A DNA stretch of 64,000 nucleotides, taken from assembly GCA_002692855.1 (NCBI GenBank), contig NZMJ01000012.1, positions 130,506 to 194,505 of the forward strand. The letters run 5' to 3'. How positions within the stretch are numbered: position 1 is the first letter of the stretch; each line of letters starts with the position of its first letter. The notes under the pieces are model-generated. The model saw only the letters and a program-made list of their open reading frames with translations, made no database searches and was not told the origin of the DNA. Both the position numbers and the translations under genes were made by a program. Source of the DNA: Maricaulis sp. GTDB taxonomy: Bacteria > Pseudomonadota > Alphaproteobacteria > Caulobacterales > Maricaulaceae. This document shows positions 59,301 through 64,000 of this stretch, piece by piece.

Positions 59301-61554
59301 TGTGACCTTCTCCGAACCGGTTGGCAATATCGACACGTCGGACTTTGCGGTGACCGGATCAACGGCGCAGGCGGTGCAGGTATCGCCCATCGCTCTGGGT
59401 ATGCCGCCGCAGGTGACCGGAGACGGCTCGGGGCAGATCTTCGCGATTTCCCAATCCACGTACGACGTCACCATTTCCGGTGGCGATCTCTCCACCCTCA
59501 CAGCGGTCGTGTCCCTTGGCTTTGCGCCCACACAGGACATTTCAGACGACGCCGGTAACGCCCTGGTCGACACAGGTCCGACCGGCACAAACCAGGCCTA
59601 TTTCGTCGACAACGAGTCGCCCACTGCGACGATTTCCACAACGGCATCGTCACCAATCTCGGGTCCCTTCCAGGTGACCATTCTCTTCTCGGAGAATGTT
59701 GCAGGATTTGAGGGGGCCGATCTCTCGGTCACGAATGCGACCCTGTCCGACATCTCCGCGAGCAGCGCTTCGGTTTACACCGCAACGGTGAAACCCGGCA
59801 CAGGCGCATCGGTCACGCTTCAGATGACGGCGAACGGTGTGGAAGACGCTGCCGGCAATCCCAACGCGGCCAGCGAAGTGTTCTCGATTGTCCACGATAC
59901 CAACCGCACCTTGACCGTCAGCCTGCCCGGCGTCGGTGAAGGCACAGTCACCAGCCTTCCTGCCGGCATCGATTGCGGCACGGATTGCAGCGAGGAAATC
60001 GCGGTCGGGACCAGTGTCACCCTGACAGCCACGGCGGCATCGGGTTCGAGCTTTGCAGGCTGGACCGACGGACCGTGCACAGGTTCGGGCAACACGGCCT
60101 GCGCCTTCGTGATGTCGGTCGATCAGGCCGTCGCGGCCCGCTTCACGCTCGACACACCGCCCGCAGGCCGCATCGTTGCGGCAACCCTGCCGGGCGCACG
60201 TTCGGGTCATGTCGGTGGACCGGTCGTCACGGCCTTCCTTTCGGTCGTGTCCCGCACCACCAGCCCGGCCCAGTCGTGCACGATCGCTGCACCCGCCGGC
60301 GCGCCGGTGACGTTGAGCTATTCGCGTCTCGACGGTGCCGGTGAAGTCACGGGACCGGTCGACCCGGTCTTCGATATCGCCGCCGGGGACGCGCTCAGCT
60401 TCGTGATCGCCATGACCCCGGTCAGCGAGACACCGGCGGGCGGATATGACTTCCTTCCCGTGATCAATTGCGAGAATGCAAGCCTCGACCCGATTGTCGG
60501 CGTCAATTCGGTTCATCTCACGATCGGATCTGCACCGTCGCCTGACATTCTTTCGATCAGCGCGACGCCGTCCGGCGACGGGGTAATCCGTATTCCCGCC
60601 TCCGGCCGCGTCCAGTTGATGACGGCCGCCGCCGTGAACATCGGCGTCGGAGACGGCTCTGCCGGCGCAAACGAGGTCACGTTGACCACCTCGGTCGACA
60701 CCGGAGCTGCGGTGTTGCCCGTGTCGCTGGAAGTTTGCCAGATCAACGCGTCTGCGGCCTGCATCACGCCGCGCGGTCCCACTACGACCACCGTCTTGGG
60801 GCAGAATGATCCCGCATTCTTCGCCGTCTTCGTGCGCGACACGTCGGGTGGGTCGGGCATCGCCTTCGATCCGGCCAATTCGCGGGTCTTCCTGCGCTTT
60901 TCCGATGCGTCGGGCGTGATGCGGTCCTCTACCAGCGCGGCCGTGCTCGCACCGCCCGCGGCAGACGCGTCCGATGTCGCAGCGATCCCGATGGGCCGCT
61001 GGAGCGTCCTGCGCCGTCAGCCGGAAGGCATCTGGCCGGGTCTGGCACGGACCGACCTGTACGTTCTGCCGGGTGGGCAGGTCATCGTCGACGACGGGCA
61101 AACCCCGCGTCTGAACACGATGGCTGCGGGTGAAACCGGCCCCACATTCTCGATGGCGAATCTCGACGGCCACTGGCAGTCGGACGGGGCGATCCGGCTG
61201 GGCCAGATGTGGTCCGACAGCCCGGGTGAATTCTGGGGCGTGCGCGATGCCCGAAGCGACGGGGCCGGCCATGTGGCTGTGGTCACGGGCCAGTTTGGTG
61301 ATCCGGCGACCGGCGACTTCGTCACAATCGGTGCCGGCGGGCAGATCAGCGGACGGATCGGGGCGTGCCTGGTTTCAGGCACCTCCACCGCTCCGGTTCC
61401 GGGGGCGTCGGGATTGCAGACGGCTTCGCTCACCTTGATGTCATGCGCCCGGTCCGGGCTTTATCAGGCAGTTATCGACGCTCCGGCAAATGATGAGGAC
61501 CCCGCAGTCCTCGTCATCGCCGGCACCGATGGCGGCTGGCGGATCGCGCAATAG
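53362..61554 (+). CDS. Giant exported protein with propeller-like start and about 16 Ig-like modules
   Basis: A 2,730-residue protein. A signal peptide (residues 1-25, ending TTAFAQ) is followed by a 27-380 region with repeated TDYLFTTSVIDNG-type blades, like lactonase/WD-like beta-propellers. About 16 modules run from 382 to 2180: most begin [AT]P-R-I-A-S-I-x-R and hold WRVTF[ND]E, TGT and DITDxAGN segments in the manner of bacterial Ig-like/cadherin-like adhesin domains; one (55507) is DUF11-like. Residues 2181-2260 resemble an InlB B-repeat. The last 465 residues match no domain I know. No autotransporter barrel, sortase or RTX motif is seen. An adhesin or matrix protein is inferred. Confidence 0.85.
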   Translation: MRAISNLMRSAIVLAALMVPTTAFAQNSVFTVADDATLQLDGASSLTTANVDGTDYLFTTSVIDNGVSVFSIASNGALTNVFNVTDDATLNLGAAQSVVAIEISGTDYIYVAGTGDDGISSFSVASNGALTNVENYSGGMDGPIRMSTAVIGGNPFLFVPEYSNNRIGVHAIANDGTLSQADVVSDGGSYRLGGAAGTAVAVVDGTTFLMVAGQTDGGISAFSVASDGTLTSTANVSGAELDGIRAITTTEIDGTTYVIGAGWQDDGLTIYSLSSAGALSLVGSTQDNATLNLNGPYGVTALQFSGVTYLMVGAQADKGFSLFTMSAAGGLTNIANVADTDALELNYVSFVDSAVIDGNPYFFVASDRDDGIGVFDLDLTAPLVASIDRQTPSTSPTSADSVTWRVTFNEQVTNVDAADFTRTGTTGTLSVSSATSTAWDVTLSGGDMASLNATVTLGFAGGQNITDLVGNTLSNTTPTGTNTNTFVLSNDITAPRIASIVRNNPTSSTTAADVLVWRVTFDEAVQNVTTGDFTITGTTATIFDVTNNSATESDVVVRGGDLNDLNATVTLGIAGGQDITDLAGNALSNTTPTGTTQLTYLVDNTPPVFTAISRNAPATSPTNADTLVFDLTFSESVAGVGAEDFTITGTTATGVLGGSGSSYTLTLSGGDLDNLDGTVSIAMVASPFIFDLAGNLMVGSTPTVTNVNSYVVQNSSPPVFSLVFSPDTINDGQVTTATYTINSTANPVSATGLDFTHNLPAGIHVAGANASTTCTGGTLPNVVGSSAVTYSGGSVGAGATCTVSMDIVSIAPGTYATTTGDLTSSLGNGGTASDTLTVLDITAPRIASIARQSPTSSATNGSSVTWRVTFDEAVQNVTADDFTRTGTTGTLAVNNVSATVTDVTVSGGDMASVNDTVELGFAGGQDIADTAGNALSNTTPTGTNDNTFLVDHAPPSVVISGPSGPVSGAFSVTLTFSEPMTGVAVGNISVGNGAASNLQQSDSVTYSATITPAGEGSVTVNFAAGAATDTAGNDNLAASQFSVTADTTAPRLSHFSGIQTYTHLDTISFRATFNEDVANVSATDFSVSGTTATVTNVAANVDGSYTLTVSGGDLADIANTTVSLAIAGGHDIADVAGNLLTNTTATGSSDSIYVNNTPPVGTFTSTATSPVSGDFTVSLNFTPQEGFADNILALEQSDIVISNATIESFTLVTGSGGVTTGANIVVRPTGSGTVTLDLPANSVFDEAENQNPAATQFSVTSDLTPPRLSAITRASPTGERTNSDTLSWIVTFSEPVENVGAADFALTGSTAGLTVAIAAAGDQPDVSGIVPAAAPLPRSVSWQVTASGGDLASVNAAVSLALAASPTINDEAGNALTDTSATGTVETFDVNNLAPLIATIERDTPATSATNEDSLTWRFTFAQIDNSFSLPANAFTVSGTTGTVTRVSRFSTGFDVTVSGGDLASLDGDVTIGLANTDFADDYGNVMDRTIPGGAELTYTVDNTAPSGHAVAINPSPINAANQTAIGVDFTGFEAGGSLTYTVTSSGGAGSLSGGFAVPVADGSFPPQDTSVIPDGTTTLTVIHTDAVGNAAPAVTVTALKDTVVPTLAITGPSGSVSGAFTATFTFSEDIQNFDLSDITVGNGTASNLQSVSASGDDMSGPAVVAAMRVFAATITPASDGAVTVDVAGSAAQDDAGNANTAATQFSVTNDATAPVATNVEFVTTGGTPTASDTLMWAVTFSEDVTNVSANDFALTGTTGTVTTVDTPQPNVVVVTASGGDLANLDGQVTLTLAGGSDLSDAAGNTPADLTVQSGGTDQRTVYLDNTAPTLTSVVHHRPLTSPTDSDTLTWRVSFSEFVNGVDAGDFTISGTTATLSVSTPSAGPDVPAAATTAQSTNNTFDVTASGGNLANLNGEVTLTLVTTGGIADNSGNGFTNASPTGTDERTWSVLNDAVAPRVASIARLNPVGGNTSADSLTWRVTFSEPVGNIDTSDFAVTGSTAQAVQVSPIALGMPPQVTGDGSGQIFAISQSTYDVTISGGDLSTLTAVVSLGFAPTQDISDDAGNALVDTGPTGTNQAYFVDNESPTATISTTASSPISGPFQVTILFSENVAGFEGADLSVTNATLSDISASSASVYTATVKPGTGASVTLQMTANGVEDAAGNPNAASEVFSIVHDTNRTLTVSLPGVGEGTVTSLPAGIDCGTDCSEEIAVGTSVTLTATAASGSSFAGWTDGPCTGSGNTACAFVMSVDQAVAARFTLDTPPAGRIVAATLPGARSGHVGGPVVTAFLSVVSRTTSPAQSCTIAAPAGAPVTLSYSRLDGAGEVTGPVDPVFDIAAGDALSFVIAMTPVSETPAGGYDFLPVINCENASLDPIVGVNSVHLTIGSAPSPDILSISATPSGDGVIRIPASGRVQLMTAAAVNIGVGDGSAGANEVTLTTSVDTGAAVLPVSLEVCQINASAACITPRGPTTTTVLGQNDPAFFAVFVRDTSGGSGIAFDPANSRVFLRFSDASGVMRSSTSAAVLAPPAADASDVAAIPMGRWSVLRRQPEGIWPGLARTDLYVLPGGQVIVDDGQTPRLNTMAAGETGPTFSMANLDGHWQSDGAIRLGQMWSDSPGEFWGVRDARSDGAGHVAVVTGQFGDPATGDFVTIGAGGQISGRIGACLVSGTSTAPVPGASGLQTASLTLMSCARSGLYQAVIDAPANDEDPAVLVIAGTDGGWRIAQ
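54832..54860 (+). repeat. 29-bp perfect repeat inside the giant Ig-like gene
   Basis: The 29 bp at 54832-54860 recur exactly at 55879-55907, about 1.05 kb later, at the same position of two Ig-like modules (DITAPRIASI). They mark recent duplication or gene conversion between modules. Confidence 0.8.
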
Positions 61555-61619
61555 AATGCTGGTGGCGGATCGCTCCTGGACAGGGTCAGCCGGTTGACCG
61601 GCTGAAGCGATCCGCCACC
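61537..61619 (+). other. Nested inverted repeat with an alternative arm in the coding sequence
   Basis: A 14-bp perfect outer stem joins GGTGGCGGATCGCT (61561-61574) to AGCGATCCGCCACC (61606-61619). Inside it, TCAGCCGG-TTGA-CCGGCTGA (61586-61605) forms an 8-bp stem, and CCTGGACAGG a tight small one, so three helices can meet. The 11 bp TGGCGGATCGC (61537-61547), which are the last codons of the giant gene, also match the 5' outer arm and could compete for the 3' arm. No T run follows, so it is not a standard terminator. Confidence 0.65.
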
Positions 61620-61707
61620 CGCGCCAACCGGCGGGCCTTCGACTGAAATTCGCCCCCGCCGGGAAAGATTCCGTCAACAATCTTTCCGGGTAATGCGCGC
61701 TTGCAAG

Positions 61708-61725
61708 CGAGAGAAATCCCTCTCG
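61708..61725 (+). other. Short hairpin in the leader of the pentapeptide-repeat gene
   Basis: CGAGAG-AAATCC-CTCTCG lies 14-31 nt before the ATG at 61739, next to another 12-bp palindrome (CGCTTGCAAGCG, 61698-61709, overlapping). It could affect translation; position is the only support. Confidence 0.3.
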
Positions 61726-61738
61726 CCCGGAGCCGCAC

Positions 61739-62866
61739 ATGTCCCTCAGCAAATCCGCGCATTTCGCAATGAACGACCTGGTCGAAGCGCATGAACGCCA
61801 TGCGCGCGGCCAGCCCGGAGGGCGGCGCCTCGTCGCGAAATTCACCGACTGGTCGGGCGGGGTGTTCCAGAAGCGCTGTTTCGACGATGCGGAACTCTCT
61901 GGGGCGATGTTCGTCAACACGACCCTGATTGCTTCGTCCTTCAAGTTCGCCACGCTCTACTGCGCCAGCTTCGCCGGCGCTGACGTGCGCGGAGTGAACT
62001 TTTTCCGGGCCGACCTGCGCGGCGCGGAATTGCGCGGTGCCAACTTTCAGGGCGCGCGGCTGGACGAAGCCGATTTTCGTGAAGCGACCTATATCCGCCA
62101 AAGAACCCCCGGCGACGGGCACACTGAGGGCGAGGTCAGCGAGACCATCACCCGCCGGGTCGATTTCAGCGACTGCACATTGCGCCGCGCCCGGTTCGGA
62201 AAAGCCAAGCTGGCAGGGGCGAACTTTGCCGGTGCCAATCTGTCGGGCGCCGATCTCGATGGCGCCGAGTTTGGCGAAGCCGATTTCACCGGCACGATAC
62301 TGACGGGCGTGGACCTGAAGAAAATCCGTTTGCCGAAGGAGTGTCTGAGCCGCGCTGTGCTCGACCCATCCCGTGCGGCTTTCGAGCGCCGGGAAGCGAT
62401 TCTGACCATGATCGAGGAGGCCGAGACCTGGGCCGCGACCAGCGGCAGCAGCGGAAAGCTTCTGACCCTGACCGGGGAGGACATCCGTCCCCTTGCCGGT
62501 GACCTGTCCGACGTTCATCTGCCTTTGTCGACCTTCACCGACATTCGCGCGATTGGCTGCAACTTCTCCAGGAGCCTTCTGGCCGGGTCCGTTTTCGAGC
62601 GATGCGATCTGCGCGAGGCCGATTTCACCGACGCGGACTTGCGCGGGGTGCGGTTCGAGAACTGCCGAATGAATGAAGCAGACCTGCGGCGCGCACGTCT
62701 GGGACCGGTCAATTTCGCCGACCGGGGAATCCGGGACACTGAGTTCGGCGCGTGCAGCGTGTTCAACCTGTCCCTCTCGCCGGGGGTTGCGGAACGCTAC
62801 GGGCTGGTCACAGCACCCGTGCTGCAAAGCGAGCCGTCCGGAACGCGCCGCCAGGCCGCCGGTTGA
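61739..62866 (+). CDS. Pentapeptide-repeat protein
   Basis: A 375-residue protein with two blocks of A(D/N)LXX-type repeats: about residues 45-195 (CASFAGADVRGVNFFRADLRG onward) and 255-340 (LREADFTDADLRG). A helical, non-repeat spacer joins them (about residues 205-250). The first block also has an insert (RTPGDGHTEGE) between repeats. Such proteins form right-handed quadrilateral beta-helices; some bind gyrase or act as effectors, but no specific role can be assigned. There is no signal peptide. It is transcribed toward glutaminase, with the stop codons 16 bp apart. Confidence 0.9.
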   Translation: MSLSKSAHFAMNDLVEAHERHARGQPGGRRLVAKFTDWSGGVFQKRCFDDAELSGAMFVNTTLIASSFKFATLYCASFAGADVRGVNFFRADLRGAELRGANFQGARLDEADFREATYIRQRTPGDGHTEGEVSETITRRVDFSDCTLRRARFGKAKLAGANFAGANLSGADLDGAEFGEADFTGTILTGVDLKKIRLPKECLSRAVLDPSRAAFERREAILTMIEEAETWAATSGSSGKLLTLTGEDIRPLAGDLSDVHLPLSTFTDIRAIGCNFSRSLLAGSVFERCDLREADFTDADLRGVRFENCRMNEADLRRARLGPVNFADRGIRDTEFGACSVFNLSLSPGVAERYGLVTAPVLQSEPSGTRRQAAG

Positions 62867-62881
62867 GCGCAGGGCTATCCG

Positions 62882-63811
62882 TCAGAAGATCGACAGACCG
62901 GTTTTGCGCGTGAACAATTCGAGCGCTGCCGTGCCGACATGTGAATTGCCAAGTTCGTCAAGCTCGGGCGACCACACACAGATCGAATACTTTCCGGGGA
63001 TGATCCCGACAATCCCGCCGCCGACTCCGCTCTTGGCGGGAATCCCGACGCGGAAGGCGAAATTCCCGACCCCGTCATAGAGCCCGCAGGTCAGCAGCAG
63101 GGAATTGACCCGCTTGACCCGCAGGGCCGGAAACCTTTGCTCGCCCGAGGACGGAACGACGCCTTCATTCGCCAGCGGCAGGAAGGCCCGCGCGAGGTCC
63201 ATCGCGGACATCGCGATGGCGCATTGCCGGAAATAGAGGTGCAGGACCCGGTGCGCCTCGGCGCGCAGATTGCCGTGTGATTTCAGGAAATGCGCAATCG
63301 CCGCGTTACGGTGGCCGTGATCTTCTTCGGATCGCGCCACCTCCTCGTCGATGATGATGCCCGGATTGCCGGCCAGCTTGCGCACCATGTTCATCAGGTG
63401 GGGCACGGGGCTGGCCGAATGCGCGGCAATCGCGTCGGTCACCACGATGGCGCCGGAATTGATGAAGGGGTTGCGCGGAATTCCGCGTTCATTCTCCAGC
63501 TGCATCAGCGAATTGAAGGGCGTCCCGGAGGGCTCGCGGCCGACCCGCTCCCACAACTCGTCGGGTGGGATGGTTTCCAGCGCCAGGAGCAGGGTGAAGA
63601 CTTTCGAGATCGACTGGATCGAGAAGGAACGCAGCGCCTCTCCCGTACGCCACTCGGAGCCGTCGACGGCACATACCGCCATCGCGAACCTGTCACCCGG
63701 AATGCGGGCGAGCGCAGGGATGTAGTCGGCGACCTTGCCCTTGCCGAACTCCGGCTTCACCGCCTCGGCGATCTCGTCGATCAGGGACTGGATGTCGGGG
63801 CGCTTGCTCAA
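62882..63811 (-). CDS. glsA: Glutaminase A
   Basis: A 309-residue serine-dependent glutaminase of normal length with the SISK motif (Ser67 and Lys70) and the family segments NPFINSGAI and LMNMVRKLAGN. It converts glutamine to glutamate and ammonia. The start codon is TTG, which overlaps the stop of the upstream S-formylglutathione hydrolase gene (TTGA), so translation is coupled. Other starts further in are not supported by the family length. Confidence 0.92.
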   Translation of the reverse strand: MSKRPDIQSLIDEIAEAVKPEFGKGKVADYIPALARIPGDRFAMAVCAVDGSEWRTGEALRSFSIQSISKVFTLLLALETIPPDELWERVGREPSGTPFNSLMQLENERGIPRNPFINSGAIVVTDAIAAHSASPVPHLMNMVRKLAGNPGIIIDEEVARSEEDHGHRNAAIAHFLKSHGNLRAEAHRVLHLYFRQCAIAMSAMDLARAFLPLANEGVVPSSGEQRFPALRVKRVNSLLLTCGLYDGVGNFAFRVGIPAKSGVGGGIVGIIPGKYSICVWSPELDELGNSHVGTAALELFTRKTGLSIF

Positions 63812-64000
63812 GCCTTCAGTCTCTCGGCATGCCAGGCGAGATGGCCGGCCATGAAGGTCGAGATGAAGTAGTAGGAATGATCGTATCCGGCCTGCCGCCG
63901 CAGCGTCAGATCGATCCCGGTCCCGGCGCAGGCAGATTCCAGCAATTCCGGCTTCAGCTGTTCGGTCAGGAAATTGTCCGCCCCGCCCTGGTCGACCAGG
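63808..64000 (-). CDS. fghA: S-formylglutathione hydrolase, 3' end (partial)
   Basis: The last ~63 codons of a hydrolase gene cut by the window edge. The reading frame gives DQGGADNFLTEQLKPELLE and RRQAGYDHSYYFISTFM, the C-terminal signature of S-formylglutathione hydrolase with the catalytic His in YDHSYYF. The enzyme completes glutathione-dependent formaldehyde oxidation. The 5' part and any partner (frmA/adhC) lie outside the window. Its stop overlaps the glsA start. Confidence 0.9.
   Translation of the reverse strand, partial: LVDQGGADNFLTEQLKPELLESACAGTGIDLTLRRQAGYDHSYYFISTFMAGHLAWHAERLKA

Noticed and set aside
59650-61272. 540-codon open frame antisense to the giant Ig-like gene
   Set aside because: Low-complexity Arg/Gly/His product with no domains; shadow of the repetitive + strand gene.
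53362-61554. CRISPR array or tandem-repeat locus suggested by recurrent motifs in the giant gene
   Set aside because: The repeats are diverged coding modules of about 300 bp, in frame, not 23-47 bp repeats with spacers.

Overview
The window reads as chromosomal DNA of a GC-rich alphaproteobacterium. An EipA/DUF1134 envelope protein, abundant secreted proteins and dense start/stop-overlapped operons point to a Caulobacterales/Hyphomonadales-like (Hyphomonadaceae or Maricaulaceae type) free-living bacterium. That placement is an inference from gene content, not from a marker phylogeny. No insertion sequence, integrase, phage gene or CRISPR array was seen.

Layout. (1) 1-3.6 kb: two secreted proteins built from one or three copies of a Cys/Asp-rich pre-peptidase-like domain, a MerC-type membrane protein, then rpmI-rplT and a DUF1272 zinc-finger-like gene whose 5' end carries a terminator-shaped hairpin. 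(2) 3.6-23.3 kb: mostly core genes. These are pheS, an unrelated membrane-anchored gene, pheT, a nucleotidyltransferase-like gene, eipA, a BLUF photoreceptor, lepA, an AraC regulator, a lipoprotein with an HExxH motif, an alpha/beta hydrolase, a periplasmic peroxiredoxin, a sulfotransferase-like gene, two Fe(II)/2-oxoglutarate oxygenases, a tandem pair of secreted paralogues, serA and a convergent phosphoserine-phosphatase-like gene, an AhpD-like protein and msrA. (3) tRNA-Ser(GGA) at 23.4 kb, followed by about 690 bp with no convincing gene.

(4) 24.2-47.6 kb: an efflux region with three complete RND tripartite pumps, all on the + strand. The first is an overlapping operon of response regulator, kinase, PAP2 membrane phosphatase, TolC, adaptor and HAE-1-like RND, preceded by a PepSY gene. 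Next comes an apparently solitary UDP-sulfoquinovose synthase gene (sqdB). The second pump is CzcCBA-like, with the divalent-metal Asp/Asp/Glu signature. The third is CusCBA-like, with a conserved Met triad and a CusF domain fused to the adaptor. Pumps two and three are each preceded by a small exported protein gene rich in metal ligands and then a hairpin. Efflux substrates (Zn/Co/Ni/Cd and Cu/Ag) are inferred from these residues.

(5) 47.9-64 kb: an RluA-type pseudouridine synthase, an XRE-2TM regulator, a NarL-type response regulator convergent with a hybrid histidine kinase, a GPH/MFS symporter, a 2,730-residue exported protein with a propeller-like N-terminus and about 16 Ig-like modules, an unusual nested inverted repeat just after it, a pentapeptide-repeat protein, glutaminase, and the 3' end of an S-formylglutathione hydrolase gene cut by the window edge.

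The efflux region is the main accessory block. The giant adhesin-like protein and the short PPC-like proteins are the main candidates for undescribed surface or secreted functions.
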